A DNA stretch of 37,675 nt from a virus. Under the pieces are notes generated by a model. That model did no database searches. It was not told the DNA's origin and was given only the letters and a program-made list of their open reading frames with translations. The stretch spans positions 1 through 37,675 of the IMG/VR virus record IMGVR_UViG_3300025820_000004, one strand, 5' to 3'. Each line of letters opens with the position of its first letter. The first letter of the stretch is position 1. Positions 1 through 8,471 of the stretch are shown piece after piece. The translations under genes and the position numbers were made by a program.

Positions 1-317
1 CCATTAACTATATAAGGAACTACATAATCATTAATACCAGGTGGTTTAGGTGGAAAACTAACTAAATCATAAATAGCCTTCCATGTTCCGTTACCATCTG
101 TATCAGAAGTTAAAACATAATCAGCATTAGGATTTTGAGATACTTTAATATTAGTAGTAACCAAACTATTGGTTGTAGCAGTCTGTGGTATTTCTAAGTT
201 GTTAGTTGTAATTTTTTCTTCCGATAGAATGGAATTTTGATTTAACTTAAATATCAGATCATCAATTACTGCTTTTATATCCTGTGGCAGTTTTGTAGTA
301 TCAATTATTAATCTCAT
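1..317 (-). CDS. Partial phage structural protein, N-terminus only
   Basis: An open frame starts at ATG 317 and runs off the left edge without a stop (105 codons visible). Its start overlaps the portal stop as ATGA, the usual sign of translational coupling. The visible protein has a predicted helical start and then a Thr/Asn/Asp-rich stretch (NADYVLTSDTDGNGTWKA) of the kind seen in phage fibre or virion attachment proteins. I do not recognise a family. Its place directly after the portal suggests a virion or tail-fibre role, which is inference. The codons make continuous sense to the edge, so truncation comes from the window and not from mutation. Confidence 0.6.
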   Translation of the reverse strand, partial: MRLIIDTTKLPQDIKAVIDDLIFKLNQNSILSEEKITTNNLEIPQTATTNSLVTTNIKVSQNPNADYVLTSDTDGNGTWKAIYDLVSFPPKPPGINDYVVPYIVN

Positions 318-1969
318 CTTTTTCTTTTTTGCTCTGCTTCAATTTTTGCACTATATAAGATTGTAGACATAATTTCAGTCCATGCAGAAGTTGCCTCAAC
401 TCTATATTGCAATGATGTAGGCAAGTCTTCCCATGCTTTTATTTCACTTATTACCTCTCCATCAAAGAATGGTATTGGCTTACCATCTTCATAAAATTCT
501 ACCATTAATCCTACTATTCTTCTACCTAATCTTTCCATTGCATTATCTACAAACTTTGCAATGTTACCTATTAGAAAGTTTCCCTTTTGTTGCATTAGCT
601 CTATTGTTTTTGCGGCAACTGCTTGCCCTGGTGGCAATGGAGGGTCTTGTAATCCTACTTCCTGTTCTATTTTTCTTGTAAAGTAATCTGGCATATCAAG
701 ATAAGCTGAATTAAGCGGTGGTGGTGCTTCTATCCTAAAATTCGTATTTGGTCTTATTCTATATTTTGCTCCAGGAATCATTGCAAGCATATCCCACGCC
801 TCTTCATCCATTGCATTTTCATCTGCTATTACATACAAGGAACAAAACTTAATCATGTTTTCAAGAATTAGCTGAAGTGACTGATTAACTGCTTTTTGTA
901 ACTCTGTAATATCTGAAAGAGGTCCTGGTGCACATAAAGGTGATACATCTTCACTGCCTTGCAAATATATAAAAGGAAATCTATCTTCCCATCCAAAAGC
1001 CTCTCCATATGGGTTAGGGATATCTCTTAAAACAACATCTTTTGTGCAAGTAATCAGCCTCCCATATGGATACTTAGGTATCCATTCTGGTATTTTTTCT
1101 ACAATTGGCATTCCAGTATTTGCATCCACTCCTGTTACTTCTTGCCTCCATGTTAGCTCCAATGATGTATCATTTATCCATACTTCAGTTACAAAAGCTC
1201 TTGCTCTTCTTATATCCTGGTCATTTGTTACCCATGTTCCTACTGGTGCAACTCTTAATGGTGACTGCCAATCACTCTTTTCTGTATAATCTATCCATGA
1301 TGCATCCTCATCTGGCTTTACATATTTTGCCATCTCTGGATATCTCATTGAGATTTCTGATAAATCAAGTGCATCTCTATAAATAACATAATTTGCATCT
1401 GTTAAATTAACATCTGTTGCTTCAGGGTCAACATATATTTTATTTGGATGAATTGCCTCTACTATTACATCAGCCCATCCTTTAACCATAGGATTTCTTT
1501 TCCCGTATCCTACTTTCAACCATCCACCATTACCAACCAATGCCCATAAAAGAGCCTTTGTTAATTTTGCTTGAAGTGCTTCTTTTTTCCATACTGCCCA
1601 TAAAGCATGCTGTAAGACTTCACAAGATTTTATATATTCTTGAGTATTCTTTTGCTCTTCTGGGGTTTTAGGTGGTAACAATGGTTGAGGAACAATTTTA
1701 AGAGTTGGTCTACTGCCTGTCAGAACTGATGAAAGTATTGTTAAAACTCTTCTAACTGAATTGAATTTTAAAGGTAATTTATAGGAAGGAAAAACTTGTG
1801 ATTCCCACTGGTCTCCACGAATAAATTGCCATATTTCATTCCATTTCTTCGGGTCAACTTTTCTATTTCTCTCAGCAGAGGCATGTTCATAAAGAGAATT
1901 AACCCATTGACATATTTTTTCATTTGGTTCAAATTCTTCTGGTTCACGGATAAAGTATTCTTTTAGCAT
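314..1969 (-). CDS. Portal protein, P22-like
   Basis: A 551-residue protein that would form the dodecameric ring at the capsid vertex through which DNA enters and leaves. The N-terminal half has portal-like features: a KWNEIWQFIRGDQWE segment near residue 45, a LKFNSVRRVLTILSSVLTGSRP stretch near 70-95, and an HPNKIYVDPEATDVNLTDA block near 175, where P22-type portals carry a similar proline/aspartate loop. Length fits portals of short-tailed phages (500-750). It lies two genes downstream of the terminase in the same operon, the classic order. The assignment rests on family resemblance and context. The portal class is less certain than the portal role. Confidence 0.85.
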   Translation of the reverse strand: MLKEYFIREPEEFEPNEKICQWVNSLYEHASAERNRKVDPKKWNEIWQFIRGDQWESQVFPSYKLPLKFNSVRRVLTILSSVLTGSRPTLKIVPQPLLPPKTPEEQKNTQEYIKSCEVLQHALWAVWKKEALQAKLTKALLWALVGNGGWLKVGYGKRNPMVKGWADVIVEAIHPNKIYVDPEATDVNLTDANYVIYRDALDLSEISMRYPEMAKYVKPDEDASWIDYTEKSDWQSPLRVAPVGTWVTNDQDIRRARAFVTEVWINDTSLELTWRQEVTGVDANTGMPIVEKIPEWIPKYPYGRLITCTKDVVLRDIPNPYGEAFGWEDRFPFIYLQGSEDVSPLCAPGPLSDITELQKAVNQSLQLILENMIKFCSLYVIADENAMDEEAWDMLAMIPGAKYRIRPNTNFRIEAPPPLNSAYLDMPDYFTRKIEQEVGLQDPPLPPGQAVAAKTIELMQQKGNFLIGNIAKFVDNAMERLGRRIVGLMVEFYEDGKPIPFFDGEVISEIKAWEDLPTSLQYRVEATSAWTEIMSTILYSAKIEAEQKRKR

Positions 1970-1972
1970 TTC

Positions 1973-2365
1973 TTATCCTTTCTTCAGCCCATAAAACCGT
2001 AAATACTTATCAATCATATCCTTTATCCCAATTATAGCTTTATTTTCATATTCGCAGGCAATAGCTTTCAAAAAGCAGTCCCTGTTGTTATAAGTATCAA
2101 AAAATCCTTCAAAAAACTCTGCAGATGGACTAACATTGGAAGTATCATAGTTTTCTGTAATGTATTTTGGCAAAAGAAACATTCTGATATAGTTATTAAC
2201 AATAAATCTAATAGTTTCAGGGACATCCCCACCTGTCATATCCTTACAAATAATTTCAAAAGCTGGGTCACTATAAACTATTGTCTTTTGAAAAAAAAGC
2301 TTCCAATCACCAAAAGACATCTGGGGATCTAACTGTATTCCACCATGTTTTTTTGGGTTTTTCAT
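1973..2365 (-). CDS. Small protein between terminase and portal, function unknown
   Basis: A 130-residue, mostly helical protein with no family I recognise. The start at 2365 lies 59 bases inside the 3' end of the terminase gene and is preceded by AAGGAG at good spacing, so I keep it over the internal Met at residue 16, which has no visible ribosome site. The stop is three bases before the portal start, so it is translated in series with both. Position between terminase and portal suggests a packaging or head-assembly accessory. No motif supports a specific role. Confidence 0.6.
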   Translation of the reverse strand: MKNPKKHGGIQLDPQMSFGDWKLFFQKTIVYSDPAFEIICKDMTGGDVPETIRFIVNNYIRMFLLPKYITENYDTSNVSPSAEFFEGFFDTYNNRDCFLKAIACEYENKAIIGIKDMIDKYLRFYGLKKG

Positions 2366-4010
2366 CTTTAATCACTCCTTGAACATCTATGGTTTCATAA
2401 AGCCTTTGAACTGCAGCTTTTAGGTTTTTAAAAGAAATGCCTGCAAATATATGCTGAAACCAACTTGTAAGAGCAATCATCATAGCATCAATCCTATCAT
2501 CTCCTTTTACTCCCATTGCATCCCCTCCAACGTATTGAAAATAATCAAGCTCTTCTTTAAGAAATCTACTTCTAATCAATATTTTTGAATTCCTAATAAG
2601 CCAGTCTGTTATGGAAAGCATAATCGGTCTTGATGAATGATTAGTTTGCCATCCATATTTATCGGTTCTACTTCTGTAAGCATCCCAGGGTGTCCATCTA
2701 TGAAGATAAGGATAAAAATAAATCTTTTGTAATGCCCCCTGTGTAGCTATACCAGTATTATTTATCTCTACTGCTACGAGTGCATTATTGTAATAATGAC
2801 CTATCAATGCTACATCTTGTGCTAAATCAAGAGGGTCTTTATATCCATGCCATTCTGCTACTTGAGTAGGATATTCATTTTTTCTTCCCACTCTAAATAC
2901 TTCTATTGCCGCAGGATGTCCTTCTGATATTCCTGCTGATGTATCAACTCCTATAACATAGCTTACCCGAGGCTTAGGTTCTTCCCATATTAGCAATCTA
3001 CCTTCTGGGTCTTCTCTTTTACCACTTGCAGATATTTCACCTCTCCATATTGGAGGTTTTATATCACAAACCGCCTCAATAATTTCTCTATCCCACACTG
3101 TATCCCCTAATAAACAAAAACAATCTTCAACTGTAGCTGGGTATTCTCTTCTAAATCTGTTAACATCACCTTGAAAGTCAACCTCTATTTTAAATCTCCT
3201 CCATGCTAATTGTTCTCCATCAAGTCCAAATTGTTTAACAAGCCATTTCTCTTCATCATCCATTTCTGATTTATCAACAGTATATTCTTTTAATCTGTAA
3301 TCAGGGTCTTCAAACCATGCAAAGAAAAGAGGAATAATTTTCAAATTTCCTTTTCCTTTTTGAGCATTTAAAAACAATTCCGAAAACTCATTATCGGGTC
3401 CTGCTGATGTGCTTTCAAGAATAATTAATGAATTCCCCATTACTGGAACTTGAGCAGATACAATTCCAAAAACACCTCCTAAATCTGGATAAAATGCACA
3501 TTCTGAAAGATGAACAATATTACATGAGCCACTTCTTCCACTTTCTTTACCTCCTGCAGTGATGAAATGTAACATACTGTCTATCTCTCTAAATACCATT
3601 GCTCTACCATGAGTTCCTGACCTTTTTGGTTTAATTTTGATGTTATTATAGCTTTCTGGTAAAAACTCGTAAAACCTTCTGTATATATCATAGATTAATT
3701 CAAGGCTTTCTCCTTTATGAGACATAACTATACCAAACTGAAGTGGATTTGTAATAACCCTATAAAAGAAATAACTTGCAATTGCAGTTGAGCATCCCAT
3801 TTGTCTTGACTTAAGAATAGCTATCATAGTTCTTATATTTTTTTTGTGACCTTCTTTTATGACATCTATGATTTTTTTCTGAATTGGTTTAGGAGTAAAA
3901 GGTGTAATTATTCTTTTATCCCTGTGTAAAATCTGTAACAGGGTTTGAGAGTATTTTTCATAATCTGATAAAATACTTGCAACTTCTTTTATCGGCAGTA
4001 GCTCAGACAT
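2307..4010 (-). CDS. terL: Terminase large subunit (packaging ATPase-nuclease)
   Basis: Motor that cuts concatemeric DNA and pumps it through the portal. The N-terminal ATPase has a variant Walker A SRQMGCST (about residues 68-75) and Walker B NIVHLSECAFY with Glu 170. The C-terminal RNase H-like nuclease shows the three acidic motifs: IGVDTSAG (Asp 356), LVAVEINNTG (Glu 415) and KGDDRIDAMMIAL near residue 530. I place the start at Met 4010 (MSELLPIKE), which overlaps the upstream gene by 8 bases. An in-frame ATG at 4034 would add eight residues and a longer overlap. No small terminase subunit is obvious; the upstream small genes are candidates. Confidence 0.95.
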   Translation of the reverse strand: MSELLPIKEVASILSDYEKYSQTLLQILHRDKRIITPFTPKPIQKKIIDVIKEGHKKNIRTMIAILKSRQMGCSTAIASYFFYRVITNPLQFGIVMSHKGESLELIYDIYRRFYEFLPESYNNIKIKPKRSGTHGRAMVFREIDSMLHFITAGGKESGRSGSCNIVHLSECAFYPDLGGVFGIVSAQVPVMGNSLIILESTSAGPDNEFSELFLNAQKGKGNLKIIPLFFAWFEDPDYRLKEYTVDKSEMDDEEKWLVKQFGLDGEQLAWRRFKIEVDFQGDVNRFRREYPATVEDCFCLLGDTVWDREIIEAVCDIKPPIWRGEISASGKREDPEGRLLIWEEPKPRVSYVIGVDTSAGISEGHPAAIEVFRVGRKNEYPTQVAEWHGYKDPLDLAQDVALIGHYYNNALVAVEINNTGIATQGALQKIYFYPYLHRWTPWDAYRSRTDKYGWQTNHSSRPIMLSITDWLIRNSKILIRSRFLKEELDYFQYVGGDAMGVKGDDRIDAMMIALTSWFQHIFAGISFKNLKAAVQRLYETIDVQGVIKDEKPKKTWWNTVRSPDVFW

Positions 4011-4521
4011 GCAAAAACCCCATAGGAGTTGCAAAACTTCTTTTATTGTTTTTCAATGCCAATCTCATCAAATGCTTTTTGTTTGTAATCCATTTGTCTA
4101 AAAAAGCTTTCTTTTTGTTTGATACTTTTTTATAGGCTACCATCCATAAAGTATGATTTCCCTTTTTTACTAATGCTGGAACAACAATATAATGTTTATC
4201 TGTTAAATCATCAACCTTTACCCAATCAACCTTCCTTAAAACATCTACCTTTTCTTTGGTGGTAGCTATTAATGTTTGATTTGTTACTCTCAAAGGTTCT
4301 TCAAATCCTTCTATGTAAACATCTATTGGAACATAATCTATTTCTATCTCTCCTTTTCCTACAGAATAGGGACTGCCACCAACTATATAGACTGGTTCAC
4401 CTTCCACTGAACAGCTAATGCCAATATAATCTTTTTCTCTGAAGTCAGTCAAATAATCTCCCGCTTTTCTTGACCAGTTTGGAGCTATAATGTCTAATAT
4501 CAAACAGTCTAACTGTATCAT
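4003..4521 (-). CDS. Hypothetical protein upstream of terminase
   Basis: A 172-residue protein predicted as mixed beta strands (DCLILDIIAPNW, YIGISCSVEGEPVYIVGG, IDVYIEGFEEPLRVTNQTL) with a very basic helical tail (KKVSNKKKAFLDKWITNKKHLM). It overlaps the terminase start and the preceding membrane-protein gene (ATGA-type overlap at 4518-4521), so it belongs to the packaging operon. The basic C-terminus could touch DNA. I recognise no family and assign no function. Confidence 0.55.
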   Translation of the reverse strand: MIQLDCLILDIIAPNWSRKAGDYLTDFREKDYIGISCSVEGEPVYIVGGSPYSVGKGEIEIDYVPIDVYIEGFEEPLRVTNQTLIATTKEKVDVLRKVDWVKVDDLTDKHYIVVPALVKKGNHTLWMVAYKKVSNKKKAFLDKWITNKKHLMRLALKNNKRSFATPMGFLHV

Positions 4522-4736
4522 ACCTTTCTCTTATTATATTCCTTAAGCATTTTTTCTATAAGAGCTTCCTTTTCTGCTGTCTCCCCTTCTCTATCTTCAG
4601 GCAGTAACATTCTCATTCCTGAAAACTGTTTGCTCTTTTCTTTTAACCATCTCAGTCTCAAATAAATTACAAAGCCTATCCATACTGTGGCAAGTAATAA
4701 AATCCAACTACCTAAGAAAAGAATTACTTTTTCCAT
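4518..4736 (-). CDS. Small single-pass membrane protein
   Basis: A 72-residue protein with one clear N-terminal membrane segment (residues about 4-26, ILFLGSWILLLATVWIGFVI), followed by basic residues (LRLRWLKEKSK) and a charged C-terminal tail. By the positive-inside rule the tail should be cytoplasmic. It sits two bases after the upstream gene and overlaps the next gene by four bases. Role unknown; a membrane protein in the packaging operon could be a holin or an exclusion protein, but nothing in the sequence decides this. Confidence 0.55.
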   Translation of the reverse strand: MEKVILFLGSWILLLATVWIGFVIYLRLRWLKEKSKQFSGMRMLLPEDREGETAEKEALIEKMLKEYNKRKV

Positions 4737-4738
4737 AT

Positions 4739-5056
4739 TTACTCCTCCTGTATTTCTTTAACTATTTTTGCCTCAACAACTTCATTAGTTTTTTCTGTCT
4801 CTTTAACCAATCTTAAAATGTGTTCATAGCTTAAAGAAGTTTGCGTCTTAATAGGATCTGTTCTGTTTATAATTCTATCAAGAATTTTAGCTCTTTTTTC
4901 TAAGGCTGACAAAATTTTATCCAACTTGAGTATATCTTTCTTAGTGAAATTCTTTGTTTTTTTGAATTTGTTTATTTCCTCTTGTGCCATCTCATCAATT
5001 TTAAAAATTTCTTTCCATACTTTATCTCTAACATCCCCAAGAGTAATCCTTGGCAT
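4739..5056 (-). CDS. Small charged helical protein
   Basis: A 105-residue protein rich in Lys, Glu and Ile, predicted as a long helix or coiled coil (MAQEEINKFKKTKNF, then KLDKILSALEKRAKILDRII). Its ATG overlaps the stop of the 48-residue gene upstream as TAATG. Charged coiled-coil proteins a few genes before a large terminase are sometimes small terminase subunits, which makes this one of the candidates. I see no helix-turn-helix, so the idea is weak. Confidence 0.55.
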   Translation of the reverse strand: MPRITLGDVRDKVWKEIFKIDEMAQEEINKFKKTKNFTKKDILKLDKILSALEKRAKILDRIINRTDPIKTQTSLSYEHILRLVKETEKTNEVVEAKIVKEIQEE

Positions 5057-5202
5057 TATCGTCTCCTTCTATCAGACAAAGCTCTTTTTGTCTGCCTTCT
5101 AAGCCTTCTAATAGTATCATGAACTAACTTTCTTGTCCTTGGTGTAGAAGGCATCCTTATTACTGTCTTCTTGCCGTCTATCTTGACTATTACTTCTGGC
5201 AT
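5056..5202 (-). CDS. Arg-rich 48-residue protein
   Basis: A short frame from ATG 5202 to TAA at 5056, with GGGGAAG upstream and a TAATG junction with the next gene, which argues for real translation. The protein starts with MPEVIVKIDGKKTVIRMP, a predicted beta hairpin, then becomes strongly basic with clusters RRLRRQTKRA and a terminal DRRRR. It overlaps the 3' third of the 5117-5515 gene in another frame. Such a basic tail suggests nucleic-acid binding. An internal Met would give a 32-residue version in the same frame. Confidence 0.5.
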   Translation of the reverse strand: MPEVIVKIDGKKTVIRMPSTPRTRKLVHDTIRRLRRQTKRALSDRRRR

Positions 5203-5515
5203 AACTTCCCCGCTTTCTAATTATACCACAAAGATAATCTTGAGTGTCTTCAGGTAACAAAACCATCTCCATTTGGCCTACCTTAAATTTAATGCGTTGC
5301 AATTTAGGATATCTTTGTAAATAGTATGTAATATGTGAAAGATAAAGATTATGCTTTCCTGAAAAACTCCTAATGGAAGGTAAATTATAGCATCTTTTAA
5401 TAAACAATTGGACTGCATACTCATTTGGTGAGACTTTTTTAGCTTCCTCCAAATGGCTACCAGCTACAAAGGCAATTTTTTTGGGTGTGAATGGAGGTCT
5501 AATTTTAATTTGCAT
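5117..5515 (-). CDS. Hypothetical protein, 132 residues
   Basis: Starts at ATG 5515, inside the last 52 bases of the upstream gene, and ends inside the 48-residue basic gene. The N-terminal 95 residues look like an ordinary protein (FTPKKIAFVAGSHLEEAKKV, LYLSHITYYLQRYPKLQRIK). The last 35 residues (RSNSQDRRQEDSNKDAFYTK) are low in hydrophobics and lie over the next gene's frame, so the true protein may be functionally only its first part. No family recognised. Confidence 0.5.
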   Translation of the reverse strand: MQIKIRPPFTPKKIAFVAGSHLEEAKKVSPNEYAVQLFIKRCYNLPSIRSFSGKHNLYLSHITYYLQRYPKLQRIKFKVGQMEMVLLPEDTQDYLCGIIRKRGSYARSNSQDRRQEDSNKDAFYTKDKKVSS

Positions 5516-6354
5516 AATTCATACCATTCCCCATAACTCATTTTATATGGCTTAAATATTTTTTTGAATATTGGTGTTGTATATTTTGCATGCTTTAGCA
5601 AAGAATACATAAAATACCTCCTTATCCCTGACATTCCCCAATTTCCCCAAAGAAACCTTAATTGTAACACCATAAAAGATAGGTCAGCTCTAATATATGA
5701 TCTTTTTTTAGCATAACTAACAGCTAAGCTGGTATCATATATCATATTAATTATCTGAACAAATTTGAACACTTTCCTAAAATAATGATCTGAATATCTA
5801 AAACGCATTAACTCAAATAACTCTTTAGAATGAACCCAATTATAAAAATACTCTTCAGTATCAACAATACTCTTATACCATTCATAACAATCCCTCTGTA
5901 AAAGGGCAAAAGATGCATAATTTAAAGAAAGTTGCATAAATCTTAAGTCAGGTTCTGGAAGTGGATTTCTCTTGTTAAAGCGTGGTAATTTATTCTCTCC
6001 TGTGTTTGGTTCTATCTCTTTTCTGATAAACTCTTTAATAGCAACAAATAAAGGTCTTCCCTTACATAGATTTGCTTGCGTTGCAGCTGAATAGCATTCA
6101 TAAACTCCTTGTGCCTCTTCATAATATTTAAAGCCATGTTCCTGTCTGAACCTTTCAATCTCATCCGATACCACCTGAGTTTTTTCTGCCAAACCTTCCG
6201 TTTGTTTAAACGCCATATATGCATTGCAAAACTCCTGATAATAGTCATCATCTACATCTAAATTTCCACTAATTTTTATCTTACTACCATCTATTAATCC
6301 CGCATCTATTAGTTTTTTAACTACACTTCTTCTAACTGATGTTCCTAATCGCAC
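5464..6354 (-). CDS. Hypothetical protein, 296 residues
   Basis: Helical, aromatic- and Tyr-rich protein with an N-terminal segment (RRSVVKKLIDAGLIDGSKIK) that could be a small winged or helix-turn-helix unit. The later part has many F/Y/W-rich helices but no clear membrane segment. It overlaps both neighbours (start inside the KTSC gene, end inside the 132-residue gene), a dense phage-operon layout. The N-terminus and position upstream of the terminase allow a small-terminase or DNA-recognition role, but this is speculative. Confidence 0.6.
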   Translation of the reverse strand: MRLGTSVRRSVVKKLIDAGLIDGSKIKISGNLDVDDDYYQEFCNAYMAFKQTEGLAEKTQVVSDEIERFRQEHGFKYYEEAQGVYECYSAATQANLCKGRPLFVAIKEFIRKEIEPNTGENKLPRFNKRNPLPEPDLRFMQLSLNYASFALLQRDCYEWYKSIVDTEEYFYNWVHSKELFELMRFRYSDHYFRKVFKFVQIINMIYDTSLAVSYAKKRSYIRADLSFMVLQLRFLWGNWGMSGIRRYFMYSLLKHAKYTTPIFKKIFKPYKMSYGEWYELCKLKLDLHSHPKKLPL

Positions 6355-6574
6355 TTCCTAACCTCTCGTATTTTCTAAATCTACCAAGTTGTTTTATCAT
6401 TCTACCTTTGGAATTAGAATGCATAAACTCTCTAAAATCCTCTTCTGTAATATTGAAGTATCTATAAATTATTCCATTTTGGAATTCCACATCAAGGATT
6501 TTATCCTTTTGGTTGTATCTTACTTTTTTAACATTGGTTGAGTTTATTTTAATCCATCTTTTTGAATAATCCAT
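6332..6574 (-). CDS. KTSC-domain protein
   Basis: An 80-residue protein that fits the small KTSC domain, also found as a C-terminal extension on some lysyl-tRNA synthetases. Visible hallmarks are INSTNVKKVRYN at the start, the LDVEFQNGIIYRYFNI core, and the SNSKGRMIKQ segment. The family's function is poorly known; stand-alone copies are common in phages. It is the first gene of this late block. Its start has a poor ribosome site, while a strong AAGGAGG (about 6607-6613) lies some 35 bases upstream with no ATG behind it. A short leader starting at a CTG near there and overlapping this ATG is possible but unproven. Confidence 0.75.
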   Translation of the reverse strand: MDYSKRWIKINSTNVKKVRYNQKDKILDVEFQNGIIYRYFNITEEDFREFMHSNSKGRMIKQLGRFRKYERLGSAIRNIS

Positions 6575-6621
6575 CTTCCTCTATTAAACCGTTCAGTGTT
6601 TATTGCCTCCTTTTTTGCTTC

Positions 6622-6650
6622 ATTATACACCTTTTTACAAAATTATACAA
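6622..6650 (-). promoter_or_regulatory. Putative promoter of the packaging/late operon
   Basis: On the minus strand, TTGTAT (6645-6650), a 17-base spacer and a perfect TATAAT (6622-6627) lie 48 bases before the first gene of the block. The -10 is consensus, the -35 matches 4 of 6. A phage-specific activator at the adjacent inverted repeat (ACGGTAATATATTGCCGT near 6671) would make sense, which is inference. Confidence 0.55.
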
Positions 6651-6667
6651 CAAAATTAATTAAAAAA

Positions 6668-6815
6668 AGATACGGTAATATATTGCCGTCATTAATTTAC
6701 TTAATAATCTCAATAACTTACAAGAAAAAAGAGACGAAAATTTAACATAATATGGCAATTTTTAAAAGTATTTTCCCGAGTTTGTCGGCAATAGCTACGG
6801 CAAAAAAGGACTATT
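6668..6815. repeat. Regulatory module, copy 1 of 2
   Basis: This block and 7325-7470 share a set of words in the same order: an AATATAT core flanked by CCGT/ACGG arms, then CCGTCAT.AATTTA, CAATA.CTTACA, and finally TTTCCCGAGTT followed by CGGCAAT and CTACGGCAAAAA. In copy 1 the first element is a near-perfect 18-base inverted repeat. Between the words the sequences differ, so the words look selected, as binding sites would be. There is no gene here. Confidence 0.6.
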
Positions 6816-6944
6816 TTTTATTAAAAGCTTTGCGGATAATTACCAATGAGGTTAAACAGTAGACAGGTAGCAGGCAAGAAGTAAATAGGAAATAGACAGT
6901 ATAAACCAATCAGAGAAAGGTAAATAATTATCAGACAAAAAACA

Positions 6945-7008
6945 ATTAACAAGTAGTTAACAACCAGTTAACAGGTAATTAACAAAATAGTTAACAAATA
7001 GTTAACAA
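6945..7008. repeat. Helically phased GTTAAC iteron array
   Basis: Six copies of a (A/G)TTAACA(A) word start at 6946, 6957, 6968, 6979, 6991 and 7002, that is every 11-12 bases, so all lie on one face of the helix. Flanking DNA is AT-rich. Such arrays bind replication initiators or repressors. It lies between the two regulatory modules in a stretch without genes. Confidence 0.65.
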
Positions 7009-7324
7009 AGGGATTAAATAATTAATAAGTAATAAATAATTAATAAATTGAAAAATAAACTCACCAATGAAAATTAATAAAAATTCTGTTGATAGTAAAA
7101 AAGAATAGCTTGTTTAAAGTCTCAAAAAAAATTAAATTTACCAAATGGATAACTAATAAAATAATCCTCTTTGAAAATTGTTAATAAAAGCCAATAATTG
7201 TTAACACTGTTTTGAAAGAAGGGACTTGGTAAAAAGTGGTTTTTTTGTTTTGTGAATAGTAGCATATTGCGAAGAGCAAGAGGGGGTAAAAGCAGGAATA
7301 AAGCAGGAATAAATCACCAAAAAT

Positions 7325-7470
7325 CCCTATGGCAATATATTTCCGTCATCAATTTATCCAAATTTTTCAATAGCTTACAGAGTTTTTAACAGAGTTTTCA
7401 ACAATTTTTAAGAGAAAATAGGTTATACTTTCCCGAGTTCGACGGCAATCCCTACGGCAAAAATAGGCAT
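7325..7470. repeat. Regulatory module, copy 2 of 2
   Basis: Second copy of the module described at 6668-6815, containing ATGGCAATATATTTCCGTC, then TTTCCCGAGTT and CGGCAATCCCTACGGCAAAA. The terminal GC-containing part is the best conserved. The duplication brackets the GTTAAC iterons. Confidence 0.55.
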
Positions 7471-7832
7471 ATTTTCCACTATTACTCGCCATTCAATGAG
7501 TAAAACAATTTTCTGTAGATAGTTTTTATAAGTCATTGAATTTATTGAAGAAATAAAAATTTAACATAATACAGCTTATCGGACACGAAATGCTATAAGG
7601 TATTGATTTTTAAGGAGTTTTTGCACTTTTTAAAGAAAAGATTGAAAAATTTAATAAGGATATAAGAAAATAAAATAAGTTTTCAGGGAATGAGACTGGT
7701 AAAAAAACTGGTAAAGATGAGATTTGAGACAGAAAGGCAAGAACGGACATTGACAAAGCAGTATTATAAAATCTCTTTTTTTTAGCTTTATTCCCCATAA
7801 ATATATATAAAAACCATTTTTACTCGCTTCAT

Positions 7833-7880
7833 CACAGTCAATCCTACTCACACCAACACAGTCAATTCTACTCACATTAA
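7833..7880. repeat. 24-bp tandem direct repeat, two copies
   Basis: Units at 7833-7856 and 7857-7880 share CACAGTCAAT(C/T)CTACTCACA and differ only at three positions. Head-to-tail, non-coding. Function unknown. Confidence 0.7.
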
Positions 7881-8065
7881 CATTGAATTTTTTAATAAAA
7901 CTATAAAAAAACAAATTGGATATTTACATTTCTTACTATTACCTGAATCAACATTTTATAAAGATTACAAAATTAAAACAAATCTAATAAATCCATTTTT
8001 CACTAAAAAGCATTTTTTCAGAAAAATCAATGGCTTTTAGAGAAAGGCAAAAAAGACAAAAAAAA

Positions 8066-8086
8066 GGCACGGCAAAGAGCCATGCC
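8066..8086 (-). terminator. Terminator of cassette 1
   Basis: On the minus strand an 8-bp stem (GGCATGGC / GCCGTGCC, one G-U pair) with a 5-base loop is followed by a run of Ts. It is the same terminator type as in the other five cassettes. Confidence 0.85.
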
Positions 8087-8403
8087 AAAGGATACTAAAG
8101 AATACTATTTGGTAATATCTTTGATGAAATCTTCCAAGCAGCAGGATGGCTCCTTCTGCTTGGAGATTTCAAGAATGTAAAATCTCTTTACTTCTGTTCT
8201 CGGTAGAAGATTTCTGGAAGAGAGAAATTTCCTCAGCTTGGATGGCAATACTGGCAGCACTTCGTAAACGTCTGCCAGGTACCTTTTCCTGTACCTTAGC
8301 AGACGATTCTTAAAAAACAAATAATCATTACCCACACAAAGGTCGTAGCTTTCATCTGCTACGACCCTTATCCCTTGTAGGAGAGAGTCATCAACTTCGA
8401 CTC
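8085..8403 (-). other. Inverted repeats inside cassette 1 gene
   Basis: Arms read on the plus strand: 8126-8141 with 8156-8170 (15 pairs, one bulged base); 8269-8275 with 8299-8305 (7 bp) enclosing 8277-8282 with 8291-8296 (6 bp); 8341-8349 with 8358-8366 (9 bp perfect, 8-base loop); 8385-8389 with 8399-8403 (5 bp). A weaker 5-bp pair (8085-8089 with 8108-8112) encloses the stop codon. All would form stems in the mRNA. Confidence 0.85.
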
Positions 8404-8443
8404 CCTCCCATCTTTCGAAGGTTAATTTTTTTAGAATTTCCAT
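8105..8443 (-). CDS. Cassette 1: small island protein, N-terminal-domain type
   Basis: A 112-residue protein of unknown function. Its start (ERWEGVEVDDSLLQGIRV, then DYLFFKNRLLRYRKRYLADVYEVLP and LRKFLSS) aligns with the N-terminal halves of the cassette 4 and 5 proteins (WEGVEV...QGVRF...LFFVRHELLHAYRY...VKVLNS), so it appears to be a single-domain member of that family. A Cys pair (SCCLED) is near the C-terminus. It has its own promoter, 5' hairpin, GGAGG site and terminator. The coding DNA holds several long inverted repeats (described separately). Neighbouring the ring nuclease cassette, it is a candidate anti-defence protein by association only. Confidence 0.75.
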   Translation of the reverse strand: MEILKKLTFERWEGVEVDDSLLQGIRVVADESYDLCVGNDYLFFKNRLLRYRKRYLADVYEVLPVLPSKLRKFLSSRNLLPRTEVKRFYILEISKQKEPSCCLEDFIKDITK

Positions 8444-8471
8444 ATCTTTTTACCTCCACTTTTTCATTCAA

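Larger units (their letters stand above)
7009..8065. other. Long AT-rich non-coding stretch
   Basis: Apart from regulatory module copy 2 and a 24-base tandem repeat, I see no convincing gene here. Short open frames near 7610-7914 lack good ribosome sites, have low-complexity Phe/Leu/Ser composition and cross the repeat. With the iterons and modules upstream, the whole of 6575-8065 is best read as a control and possibly replication region between the late block and the cassette island. Confidence 0.5.

Noticed and set aside
7610-7914. Two short minus-strand open frames
   Set aside because: Phe/Leu/Ser-rich low-complexity products, no ribosome sites, and one crosses the 24-bp tandem repeat.
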